From Cheilinus undulatus (Eukaryota > Chordata > Actinopteri > Labriformes > Labridae), in the NCBI RefSeq assembly GCF_018320785.1, contig NC_054881.1:23250275-23314274 (forward strand): DNA of 64,000 nt. Reading direction: 5' to 3'. Made by a program: the position numbers and the translations under genes. Below, piece after piece: positions 12,476 through 25,100 of this stretch. The notes beneath the pieces were generated by a model. That model searched no databases. It was not told where the DNA came from and worked only from the letters and a program-made list of their open reading frames with translations. The stretch's first letter is position 1; each line of letters begins with the position of its first letter.

Positions 12476-13271
12476 ATAAACAGCTTAACATCGGGCCCAG
12501 TTAAAGCTTGGCCCAGTTTTATCAAAATGAAGTAACTGGATAGCTAGTAGCAATGTTACTGATCAAACACACATCAATATCATCAAGAAAGTACAACTGG
12601 GAAGGGCCTATTCCCTCTCTGAACTCTAGGAGTTTACTCCTACGGTAGGGGCGCAGCCATAGACATAATTTAATAATATACGTAAAATATACACAAAAAT
12701 ATATATTGTTAAAAAGGCTCTTGTTAGTTATACTGTTTTATGAGCCTGCCCCTTTAAGACTGCTACCAGAAGCCTGCCCCTTTAAGACTGCTGACAGAGA
12801 GACAGAGAAAACGTGTTTGTGCAGGCTGCTGGGAGAAGGACAGAATGACTATTGTTCCTGGCATCAGAAAGTCATTTAAGTTGGTATTAAGTTTGGAATT
12901 ATAAGTTTTGTGTTTAGTATAGCCAATTTGTAAAAGGGAGAAGATCATGTGTGGCACACATGCACACAGTTAAAGAGCAATTAAGTCATGTGGCTACAGT
13001 AAAGGCAGCGTGTGCCTCTTCAATCTTGTGTTTAGAATGCACCTTGTTAAAGTAACTGTGTGTAATTTTGTACTCATTTGTATTTGTTTCTTCTGTTTAT
13101 TGTAGAAAACACACACACACAAACCTGTTACTACTCCTGCCGTCACCAATAAAGGAACTTAAATCAGCAGTGAGCCAACCCTTTTCTTCAAGCACAACCA
13201 GAGTTCTGACCGACTCTCCACAGTGATTTGCACAATCCTATCAGCCAAAGAGTTCACTCTTTTTCACATAT
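12476..13271. other. No gene seen; short duplicated block
   Basis: GCCTGCCCCTTTAAGACTGCT occurs twice in tandem with small changes (about 12745-12765 and 12772-12792). The rest is unique-looking AT-rich DNA with a short (CA)n at about 13110. Confidence 0.5.
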
Positions 13272-13272
13272 A

Positions 13273-13308
<36 letters not shown>

Positions 13309-13340
13309 TGTGGGGGTGTGTTTGTGTGTGTGTGTGTGTA
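13272..13340. repeat. (TG)n microsatellite
   Basis: The TG repeats carry a few GGG and TTT interruptions. The tract directly abuts the inverted-repeat element starting at about 13343. Confidence 0.95.
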
Positions 13341-13342
13341 TG

Positions 13343-13620
13343 TATATACAGTACTGTGTAGAAGTTTTAGGTATGTTTGGGTTGAAATTTGAGGCTAAAG
13401 TAAGGGGTGTATTACCAGGGAGTGCAAAGGTCCGGACAAAAGAAACGCTGTTAAGCTCGACCTTGGCTGCTGAGTGACACATGTACATGTCAAATGTGTT
13501 GACACTGACTCTGGCCACCCTACCTCCTCTCTTCAGCCCAGGGTTGTGGAACATAAGGACCTGTGAAGAACCATTAGTGCTCTACATGCCTAAAACTTTT
13601 GCACAGTACTGTATATATAA
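13343..13620. mobile_element. MITE with CAGTACTGTG terminal inverted repeats
   Basis: The left end TATATACAGTACTGTGTAGA with AGTTTTAGG is mirrored at the right end by CCTAAAACTTTTGCACAGTACTGTATATATA (split for reading). The inverted repeats run about 30 bases with few mismatches. The interior has no transposase. This is a short Tc1-type non-autonomous element. Confidence 0.75.
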
Positions 13621-13807
13621 TAGTATAATATACATTACATTTATTATGTCTATGGGCGCACCCATAGGAAGCAGCTGGTAGTGGCTACGTCACATGTTTT
13701 GTTGCTCTGATTGGCCCATAAAGATGTGACAGACAGAACCTTCATCCAATCACCCTCCGAGTTTTTTCATAGGCGCTGCCCTTTCCCAAATGCTGTCTAT
13801 GAGTGAT

Positions 13808-14270
13808 TTACCAGATGGATGTGTGAAACACATCCATCTAGCGTGCCACGTTAATAGATGAAGGGAATGCCTAAGCAGCATCAGAAAAATTGTCAATTAC
13901 GCTGGGCACTGTGTTAAATTACATTCCCTCTCATCCATGGCAGATGTAAGATCATAATAAAGAACACATATTGCATGCTTTTGCACCAAATCCATTGTTT
14001 TGTTCCAACAGAGATGTTGCATAAGCACTGGACAACATGCTTATAGCTCCCCACCAGCTAATATCTATAGTCAATGTGACTAAAGGAGTTAATCTGTGAC
14101 TCTGGTTAAGGAGATTAACTGAGTGTTAAAGAAATAATCACCTAAAAAATCAGATTTTTCTTTTCAAGTATCAAAAATACTGTAATCAAGAAGCATGTGA
14201 TTGATGATGCAAAACTGTGTACCTCTAACCTGACACGCCAAATGGATTTGTTTCACCAGTGAGAAACACA
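13808..14270. mobile_element. Candidate MITE with self-palindromic ends
   Basis: The left end contains a perfect 12-base stem hairpin (13813-13839). Its complement recurs near the right end: ACACGCCAAATGGATTTG, then TTTCACCAG. A similar right-end block recurs at about 15757-15795, suggesting a second, partial copy. Confidence 0.45.
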
Positions 14271-14817
14271 GAAACAGGCGAATCAATCTGCTTTGCAAGG
14301 TTTGTGTGCTTCTGTTTTGCATTTTTCTAAAATTGTATATGATTAATTAACCCCCAACTCACCTCTCCATCAATTAGTTAAGTTTCAGAATTTTTCAGTT
14401 TTAAGTGATTTATATGACTAAATATTTAAAAGGAAAAATGCCAATTAAAAAATAAATGGTACCAAAAATATGTATACTTTTAATTCTACTACCTTACATT
14501 TAGAGTAATCTGTGTCTATTTTTAGCACTTTCTATGACATAAACTGAAAGTATCACACCAAAGCACTACAGCCTTATTATCATACACTGAAGTCATGTTT
14601 CATCACCAGCCTGCTTCAGGCTGCAGTCACCTTAAATAACCTTTGGATGGCGCTTAAAGCCTGGCTTGGCAGCAACACCTCAGGCTTTTTATATGTGCAG
14701 GTTGGTGTTTGTCTTGCAATGAGGCCTTCTGGGACAATGACATGCCAAAATGGAGCCGCAGATTGGAGTCAAACCTGCGAATCCTGCTTGGGAAATGATC
14801 TTCCATACTTGGAAGTG

Positions 14818-14853
14818 CATGGCCATCTGAATATCACTATTCAGATGGCCATG
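14818..14853. repeat. Perfect 16-base inverted repeat with 4-base loop
   Basis: CATGGCCATCTGAATA (14818-14833), loop TCAC, then the exact reverse complement (14838-14853). A third partial copy (ATTCAGATGG) follows at 14854. A smaller hairpin, CTTCCA-TACT-TGGAAG, sits just upstream at 14800-14815. Confidence 0.95.
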
Positions 14854-14989
14854 ATTCAGATGGTCCCTAAAATATCACCTTTACTCTGTAACTTTTGCAT
14901 TGTTTTCCCTTCACTCATTGTCCATTTAGGGGCAACACCTTTCAGTTAACATTTAGTTTCTTTTAGTTGTTTATATGACTAACTTTAAA

Positions 14990-15468
14990 CAGTGGTTGTC
15001 AACCAGTGGACTGGGACCCAGAAGTAGGACGTGGAGCTGTTTTTCAGTGTGCCTCAAATGTCTGCCTGGAAAAAATTGTGGTTAAAGTCTATGATATATG
15101 GAGGTTTAAAGGAGGTATATATTTTATTTTTCTTCAGCCTTTTTTTTTTTAATGTAATCTATAACGAAACATTGAGGAATTCTTGACACAAATGTTGCAC
15201 AGAATATGTGACAGCCATACCCTAACAGAAAATACAGCCTTGGACATGTTTTATTCCTCCTTACATTCGCTCATATGTTAAAATCTTGATCATTTCATAA
15301 GTCCATTATTTTCCTCTTCCTCATCTTGTTGATCTTTTTTTGTTTAATCAGAGGTCCAAACTGGAATATATTTCATAAAATACATGTGAGTGGTTGAAAA
15401 CTTAGATCCTGATTTTTCTTTAAAGAGATGGTGGTGGACCATGAGGCTAGACCAGCTGAGAACCACTG
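14990..15468. mobile_element. hAT-like MITE
   Basis: The left terminus CAGTGGTTGTCAACCAGTGG pairs with the right terminus CAGCTGAGAACCACTG. The near-match to CAGTGGTTCTCAACC is typical of non-autonomous hAT elements. The interior is AT-rich without a reading frame. Confidence 0.7.
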
Positions 15469-16182
15469 CAGTGAAAGTTTTTAGAAACAATCAGTTAGGT
15501 TCTTTTACACTTTTATCATACTACCACCTGCGTGTGCATCTGTATATTTGCATATACTGTATCTGACCCTATAGTGACAATGTCAAGCATCACTTTGCAT
15601 TTTTGACATGAATATGTACACAATGGTGAGTAAATCAAAAATATATATTTAGTATTGAAATAAAGAAAAAATCAGATTTCAGTGTGAAACAGTGTGAAAT
15701 CATATTGACGCCTTTTAAACAAGAACTTATAAAATCACCCTAAATTCTAACCTGGCACGTCAGATGGATTAGTTTCCCACTCATCAGTGAGGATTTAGGT
15801 AACTTGCAAAGTTGCCTAAATTCAGTTTCCTAAACAAAATCCCCAAAATATTATCAAAAAAACATGGAAAAATAACAGCACTAGTCACTACCTTCGTCCC
15901 TGCATCAAAATAAGCGAGATAATCCTGCATGTGGCCTCTATAGATCCGATTGTTTACATTTCCATCATGCTCTGCACCTTTAAGACGTAAATAAATGAAA
16001 AACCGCGCCCACATTTTTCTTATGAATGGTGATCTGATGTCATCTCGTGGCCAACTGGGGTAATACACCTTCAAAAAGGCCTCTTTGTCCCTCGTGGCTT
16101 ACCGTACCTTCGTCTACCACCAACATTTTCCTGTGCAAACACACGTGGATTTCGACTGACGCCAGGCAGAAACAACAATAAC

Positions 16183-19100
16183 ATGGCAAGCCACGGGCTC
16201 ACTTATGACGGCTGCAATTTCTTCAGACAGCGGCTGGTTTTATCAACACTCAGTGGGAAACGAGTGAAAATAAAGAACATCAGGTCTAAAGATGACAACC
16301 CGGGGCTCCGCGGTAAGTTACAGCTTCACTCTGCTCTACATGTGGCGTCGCAGTTAGCTCCACGGCTAACCAGCTAGCTGTTACGCAGTTGGGAGTTTGT
16401 TTAATGTCTGGGCGTTGGAGGAGGAGAAACAATTGGACAGTGGTGTCAATGGGATATTAAAACAACTGTGCATGACTGTGCAGCGTTATCTTTTCGTCTA
16501 GTTTGTCAAAAGTTTACTTTAAGAGCTTAGCATCATTTTATGGGAGTGACTCCTCTTGGCATATGTGAGTACCAGAAGTTGCTACAGACGACATTTGCTC
16601 CATATGTTTTGGTGATGTGTTAAAGTGAATTATCATAAGATATTAATCTAATATTAGATAATTGTGGCTGTCTAAATAAGTTTGCTTGGCATGGTTTTGA
16701 TTTGTTAAACAGTATACAGACATGATGGATGTCAAGTTTGAATATCATTATTTTGTGTTTTGATGCTCCAGATTTTGAGGCCAGCTTCGTCAGACTGTTG
16801 GACAAAGTGACCAATGGCTCCAGAATAGAGATCAACCAAACAGGTAAGTGTTACAGTTACGATGGGTGTGTAATATTACCTTTCTCACTGGCTTTATGTA
16901 ATTACTGTTTTCTCTCGCAGACGAGAGCTGAGTGTTGATATTTCAACACAGTCCAACATTAACGGACAGAAGCATTGAATGTGGCATGTTGATTTTAAGC
17001 ACTAGCCCTTACTTTTTGCTAGATTTCCACTGTCTGGTAACATTTTATAATACAAATGTGTCGGCTTAAGCCATAGCAATTTGAATCTCATTAATCCTAA
17101 TAAATAGGGGTGTTTTTTAACAGTTAATCTGAAATAATTACTCAAAATATCTGATTACTATTTTGGCTTTCATTTTATTGCAGTAAATGGTGTAATTGTA
17201 TAAACACATGTTAAGGGGGGAACTGAGCTGGTTTGTTTGAAGTAATTATTCTTGTATGGGCTACAAAATTGATCACATCAATTGTGATTATCTTCAATCC
17301 ACAGTTGGTGCATTATAATTTTTTATAGCAATTAATCAAAGGCTTTATTATACTTTGGTTAAGCCACATCACAATGTCTCCCTGCTTTCTCTGTGATGTA
17401 AAATAAGTCCACCACTGCTCCTTAAAGGTGCAGTTTGTAATGTTCAGCCGAGTAGCATTAAGTAGAACAAACTTGGTAAAAATGAAACAAAATACTCATA
17501 AGTAGGCCAAAAAAATTAGGGTTTTATCAGTTGAATACATAGACATGTGTATTTTTAATTAACTGAGAATAAGACTTTTATTTATACATAGGGAGGGATG
17601 GCTCCATGGAGTCCACCATTTTGGATTTGTACATTTTGCATGTTTCTGCAGTATCACAGAAGAGACCAAAGTTATTATAGTTAACTAGAACTAACTAATT
17701 AACTAATACTAATATGTAAAAATCATTTTAGTAAACTAAAACTTGATAAAAAACTAAGCCTTTAAAAGAAAGCGAAAACTAACTAAAACTAAATCCGGTG
17801 CTTAGAAAACTAACCAAATTAAAATATGATAATAATAATAATAATAACTTTATTTGTATAGCACCTTTAAAAACAGAGGTTTGCAAAGTGCTTTGACAAT
17901 AAGCAGAAACGCAAATAAAACAGAGCATCATCATAACACAAGCAAAGAACATAGCAGGACAAAACTGCAACAACAAGGGGAACCCATGAAAGATAAAGCC
18001 AGCAATGTAACATTATAATCATCCTAGTGGACCTAGTGATGATAAAAGACAAAATCTCCTTAGTTTTAGTATTTGACAGCAGCATAATGACTGACAAGCC
18101 TGGAGAGAGTGAAATCCCCTGATCTGATTGGTGAAGACTTCACTCAATGGTAATTTCTGGTCTAAATTTTATACAAACATAAAAATTAATTAAAGAAAAG
18201 GAAAAGTTATGAGCCCTTTTAGGTCTAGGTGCTGACAGGTATCTGATGTTGCCTTAAAAATCTAAGATTAACACTTAAATTAATAAAAACTAAACTAGAA
18301 CGAAGCATTTTTGCAAAATAAAAACTAAACTAGCAACCCGACAGGAAAAAGTAATTTAAACTGAACTGAAATGTAAAACAAAAGGTAAAAGCCAATAAAA
18401 AACTAATGAAAAATCCAAAACCTTGGAAGGGACCAAATAATAGAAATCCAGCTTTGCTAATATTCCCCAATTTTACACACTGCACCTTTAATGTCTCATA
18501 TTTAAAAAACTCACAGACAGTGCAGTAGACAAGTCAGAAGTCATCTAAACCTTGTGGTATCAAACATTAATGTTTTTACTCTTATTTCCTGTCTATTCCA
18601 TAACAATTTGTTTTTCTGTGGTAAAGTTCACATTCTAATCTTTGATTTATCCATAGAAGAGCATTTGTATGCAAACAGGAAGTCAGTTACCCTTAGGCAA
18701 AGACGGTAGAAAAATCCAAAATGGGGGAAAAAAAAGTTTTGAACACAAGTAGTGGAATTTTAGAATGTGGTGTAAAAGGGTTCGATTAGTTTCGATTACA
18801 ACTAAAATCTTGATAATAATTGCAATTTTGAAAAAATCTTTTGACTGCCTTAATTCTTGTTAATTATTTTAAATTCAGACTTTATTGCTCATATTCTAAC
18901 AACGTTAGAATTGCTTTTCATTAAAAGATATTTTTAACCAAAGCTACCAAAAGTGAAATTATAAATCAACATTGCCAGTTTATTTGTGCATTTTATACTG
19001 GTCTGAAATAGATACCTGCATGTTTTGGTTGTCAAAAATTAGTTATGCACAATATTGTATATGCTGATATTTACAAATTAGTTTTAACCAATACTAGCGT

Positions 19101-22100
19101 CTCGATAGATCAGACATAAAACTTCAGTCTGTAAAACACACAATGTAAAGTTTGAGGACAAACAAATGAACAATTTTCAGTTCTTAAAACACACTTTAAA
19201 GTGTAATGAATGATGATGAATAGAGAAAAAGACTTCAGCTGACAGAGATCTGTTGGTCCAGCCTGAAACTCCAATAGCTCTTTTGTACATAGGGCCATTA
19301 TTTACAGCTGATTAAACAGATTTTTATAGCCAAGATTAAGGCTGGGCAATTAATTGAAATTTCATAGTCCAATAGGTGTAATATTTCTTCATCAGAAATG
19401 TGTTTCAAAATTCCAGTTTAATGATTTTTAGGCAGAGGTGTTCTGCTGTATATATCATGACAATATCGAGAAACCTGATTGGACTGAATTTTAAGAGATT
19501 TTAACTAAAAGTCATGAGGCCTCAATTCAAATTGATGCTTCTTTGATACCCAAAAATATATCCTACCTTCAGTATAAGGAATTTAAACTCATAGACAAAT
19601 ATACAACAGACCTTCCTGATATGTTAACTGTAAATTCTCATACTACAAAAACAAAGAATCAATTTTGCAGCTTCTCTAAGAATCCTGCTTTGCATCTTGT
19701 ATTTAGGCAAACCACTCCTGATATAATCACTAAATAAATGCTGCTTTAGAACTTCTTTTATGTCCCATGTAGAATATTTATTCTCTGCTCCACGTACTAC
19801 ATTTTAAATTGACTTTATTGTCTCCATTAATCCATGTCTTTGAATTTCTGTCCACTGCAACTCACAGTCTGTGTATGTTTTTTCTTTTAAAGGTACGGTG
19901 TTGTTCTATCAGCCTGGCTTGTTGTTTGGTGGTACTATAGATCATGACTGTAACATGCAGCGCTCTATCGGATATTACCTGGAAGCTTTACTCATGCTGG
20001 CTCCATTCATGAAGACGTCTCTGAAGGCTACACTGAGGGGCGTCACCAACGACCCCACTGACCCAACAGTAAGGATGCACACATCTCATAACCTTCTAAA
20101 TGTAACTTCCTATTGATTTACTCCCTCCTGTTTAATTTTGGCTCATCAACACCCCCTTCACTTTATAAAAGTAGAAGGGGTGTTGTCATGGAAACAGTGA
20201 GCACTATCTATGTTGCCATGATGAGGACTGATCCAGTTTAGGCTCTTTTTCTGGCATTTAGACTCTTTCCTGTCGTGCTTTTGCCTGTCAAATAACATTT
20301 TGTGTTCCTTAAAGGCAGTGAAGAGTGTTTTAAAGGATGTAAATAATCGTTCTACTGCAGGTCGACCTGCTTAAGTCCTCCGCTCTCCCTGTAATGAAGA
20401 AGTTTGGCATCGATGGAGAGGGTTTTGATCTCAAGGTAAGTGCGCAGCCATGGCCTGTTGATAAAACTAGTAATGAAATAAATTTTGCCTAATTGTAACT
20501 TAAACATGTCAGTCTATCAGGGTTTTGTCGCACTGTGTCCCTTTTGCTGCCCCCTCAGGTGGTGAAGAGGGGTATGGCACCTGGTGGAGGAGGAGAGGTA
20601 TTTTTCACATGCCCAGTCCGTAGGACCATCAGACCTGTGCAACTCACCGACCCTGGGAAGATCAAGAGGATCAGAGGAGTGGCGTATCTTTTACAGAGAC
20701 ACAGTTCATGACTTTTTTTAGATCTCTGAACAAAACTGAAGCGGCACAAGGCCATGTTGAACCATTTCTATTAACCAGTCATCTTAATTAGTTATGTTTT
20801 TTAGTGCAGCAGTGGACAGTTATTTCAATATAGACTGATCTTTCATTTCATTCGTCTTTGAATTCTTTCGTCAGTTTAATGTCAGAAGCTGGTGGCAACA
20901 GTTTCTCTCTCATAATGGCCCAATATGACAAATGCCTTGTTTGCACTGACTGATGGCCAAAAAAATATTAATTTTTGAGTGTCAATGCTGCACATTAAAC
21001 AAGGTCCTTAACGGTTGAAACTCAGATACTCTGTACGAGTTTCCCCTCAGATGGCCAACAGGATCGTGGAGTCAGCCAGGGGTGTCCTTAACCATTTTAT
21101 TCCAGACATCTACATCCACACAGACCACATGAAAGGTCCCAACTCTGGCAAGTGAGTACAAAGACATTGATGTATATTCTTTAAAGTGTGTCTGTAGTAA
21201 TCTGTCAACATTTCGGTCCTATAACCTTTATTAGGTGAAATATATGTATATTGTCAACAAGAACACATTTGTATGCAGCCTGAAAAAGGAATGTTGATCA
21301 GAGGGCAACTATATTAACCTCCATGTCTCGTACAAAGTCAGCAAATGTTTTTAATTGTAAACCAAAACATTTATTGAGCTCCTTTAATTGTGAACCATAG
21401 ATGGGGCTGTAGACATATGGCATTTACCCAGAGGAGTATATGTAGAGGAGAATGGGGTTGGTTGTCCTACTTTAGTGTCACTCTAGTGTGAATTGCTCAT
21501 CAACAAAACACCTTTCAATAGTCCTTTCTACATTAATTGGAAACTTAAGGTGTTGGCTTGTAATGTGTATCCCTGCCATTTTCCAACCTATTGAAGTATA
21601 AATTAATGCATCCCAACATAGAATGAGCAAGAAACATGAACAGAAACATCTTTAGGCCAGCCTATAGCAACATAACGAGCAAAACAAATAGGCCTAACAA
21701 CTAGGCTACACGCATTCACTACTGGAGTTACAGTGATGGTAAATGCAGGGTCGGTGCACTCTACCTAAAGCGGGGTGTTCATTGTGCGAATTTCATCCAA
21801 TTCAGCCATGGATTTTGAGTCCATGACTCACTTGAAAGTTGCACCGACTTTAGTCAGATCATGCGTTCTTTGTCGGGCCATGTACTGGGAGATACGACAG
21901 CCAACTACGGCCCGACTACAGCCCAACCAACTACAGCCCAACCAGCTGCTCCCAACTGGTCGGATGGATTTCTGACATGTTTAACATTCTGGTTGTAGGT
22001 CTGTAGACACTCCCACTATGAGAGCAGAAACATAAGTAGAATAATCAACTTAAGAGTATTTTTTTCCTTTGTAAACTGTCTGACAATGTCCTAAATTACT

Positions 22101-25100
22101 ATGGTAATGGCAGGAATGACTTTCTGATGGCCCCCACCCCCGCTATAATAAAGGAAATAAACGAGCGGGATGTATTTCTACCCAGCGACCTGCACCTGGA
22201 TGGTGGTGCTGTTTGTGTGTGTGGGATTGGAAAGAAAAGGAGCCAAAAGCTGGGCTTAAACTTTGGCTGGGTGATTATGGCAAAAATCAAAATCATGATT
22301 AGTTGAACTTTTTAACTCAATTATGATTGATGAACGATTTTTCGACCCCCAACCTCTTACTCTGTTTGCTCTGTAAATATTTGTATAATTTCAAAACAAA
22401 CAACTGAAAGGAACAGGCACAGATGAACAATTTATGGTAATTTGTTGATACATTTGAAATAAAAAAACACATCAGCTGAAATGCAAATGTTTTTTCATAA
22501 AGGTCAAATTTTTCCTAGAAAAGAGGAAATATTTGAAATAATTGACACAACAGGTTTACGTCGGTTAGAGGCTCTAAATGTCAGTTTCGATTATCTTTTT
22601 TGATTTATTGCCCAGCTCTAGCTTGAACCTTGTACACCCACTTAAAGGACTGCAGTCTCTGTACACAGGGCGCACAAATAAAACCAATAGGCTGTCAGCG
22701 CCCCATGGCGTCTATAAGTAAGGTTTATGAGGAAATGGTTTACTCCATCTTTACTTTCCATCCACCTGTTGTTTCACTTTCTTTTTGTCATGCAAGTGTC
22801 AAAGAGCTGCTGTTTTCTTTTAATATTCCAAATATATATTTTGAAAACAAATTATATTGCAATGTCTGTTGTCTCGAGAGGCATGCAGATTATATGATAA
22901 AAACATTCATATTCAAGGTAGAGTCAAATACATTCTAATGCTGTCAGAGTAAATCCGTACTTGCATCCTAAACTTGAATTTTCCAAGTGAATTAATACAT
23001 TTACAGTTAAATTATCTTATTTAGGAGAAGGCATAGTAAATAGTGAAATAAAATAGTAAATAGTGTTACTTTCCCTCAGGTCTCCAGGTTTTGGTCTGAC
23101 CTTGGTGGCAGAAACTCTGAATGGTACCTTCTTTAGTGCTGAGATGTCGTCCACACCGCAGGGGCAGGGAGACCCCGTACTACCAGAAGACCTAGGCAGG
23201 AATTGTGCCAAACTACTCCTAGAGGAGATTCACCGTGTAAGTAAAGTGCTTCACATGTGCATAAACTCATAACACTGATCTTTTTTATTTTAGGTTCTTG
23301 GTCAATTAAATATTTTGTGTTGTCTGCTGAGCATCAGATTTGATTTGGGATTGGGGATTAGAAATTTAGAAACAATTGTACATTTTTTTTCATATCAAGC
23401 ATAAAGAAACATACAAGATTTACCATAGATTTAGGGTATTTCCCTTTTTGCATCTACTGATGTTTGGGGCAAAAACCAATTGGGATTTGGAAAGGAAAGG
23501 ACCAGTTTTTAAGTTTGGGACCAGTAAGTATCTGTCAGTCGGTGTTTATTGACGTTCAGTCAGTGATTTATTTTGAACCTAAAAATGAACAACCATTAGA
23601 TCAAAGGTTAAAAAAACAAGCTTTCACATAAAAAACAAAACAAAAAAACCCCAAAACAAACCAAAAAACAAACAAACCAAAAAACAGTTTTTTAAGGACC
23701 ATAACTGGTGTCACCCATTTATCAAATATTACAGACCAGGAAACAGTAGGAACCTGACTGCTATTCAGAATATAAAAACAGTCCTCTATTTTTTGGCACA
23801 ATTCAACTAGAGTGCTCATTTTGATATCAATAAAGTTCCAGTATGCTTACGTTTGATACTTTTATTGCTTTAAATATCCAGCATTGATATATACACTGCT
23901 GGAATCTTACTCTAACATCAGTTTCTTCACGATTGACTACTGAGATGGAAAGTCTTGATTCCCCCCCGAAAGTTGATATCAGGTTAACAGGCTAGTCAGC
24001 AGCCGGAGCATCAGCCCATCACCGGGTAAATCCAATTTCTAGGGGAATACCTCACATACATAGTCAGGACACTTAAGAATCTCAGTATGCAACAATTACA
24101 TTTGCTGCTCTTGTTTACCCACATTCCCTGGTAATCATCCTGTCTGGAGTCAACTGGAAGACTGATTGTGGGCAGAGCCACAATGGACAGAGCTCTTCAA
24201 GAACATTTTGAGTCAGTCAGACATTTGATAAGGCATGATCTGGGTTTCATCAAGATGGAAATTAAGACAGTTTAATGTTTTCTTATGTAATCACATATGT
24301 GTGCTCGCTTTGACCCTACTACAGCTGGAGCTGCATGGAAAAAAGTAAGCCAAATCTTAAAGCCTTTTCATTTTAGGCCAGTTTACCAAGATTAAGAAAA
24401 AAACACACAAAATGTAAATGTTACTTCGCTGAGGAGAGGTAACCATATTAAAATTTCTATCATAATTTTAGTGAGCCAAGATATTTATCAACAGTATTAT
24501 CACTGTATTATAATTTGCTGAAAATGTTCAAAAATTATTGATACATTTGAAATCCTTTCACCAAGTTTTGTATTTTAAAAAGACACATAAATTAGGAGCA
24601 CAGAGAACACACTGTACTTTTGGTTTGTTAAACATTAAAGTATTAACATATTCAAAGTAGACCTAATCAAATGTGCTTTAACAAAGGTCAGTGTCGAATC
24701 CATGGCAAGAACTGCAGCCTCTGTATGGAGCACGTGGCATAACAGCAAAGCCATTCGACACTCCCCAGAAGTACAGTTTTTTAAAGTAGGCTATAAATGT
24801 GCCTTCTCTTAGAATCTGTAAAACCACAAATTTTAGATTTCATACAAATATAAACTCAGTGTGCTTTCCAGAAGATTAAAAACAAATGGATAGAAACAAT
24901 GAAGTAATTAAGCAATTAAACACTGTACTTGAAAGAAAATGAAGATGAAACTAATATGAATTCCTGTCTCTGTTTTTGTGGACCTACATCAGGGTTTCAG
25001 TTTTATTGTTTAGTGAAAGAAAATTCTGTGACATCCAGTGGTTTATTTCAATGCATTTGACTAAGTGATTTCTGGGATTTAGATTACAAGGGGAGAGTGA

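Larger units (their letters stand above)
16844..19892. other. rcl1 intron 2
   Basis: This is a 3.05 kb intron. It carries the TTAA-bounded inverted-repeat element, a dispersed repeat also found at 63 kb, another shared with intron 7, and a GGCTGGGCAATTAATTG MITE end at about 19340. No internal exon is needed for the rcl1 reading frame. Confidence 0.8.

Noticed and set aside
11416-12525. Five overlapping minus-strand open frames, up to 196 codons
   Set aside because: They read through the degenerate minisatellite and repeat FATF, PLF and FCHF words, so they are repeat shadows.
13223-13554. Frames rich in Cys-Val or His-Thr
   Set aside because: They are translations of the (TG)n microsatellite.
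15784-16074. 96-codon minus-strand frame just upstream of rcl1
   Set aside because: No splice-supported continuation and no domain. It lies in the rcl1 promoter flank and may be part of a dispersed repeat.
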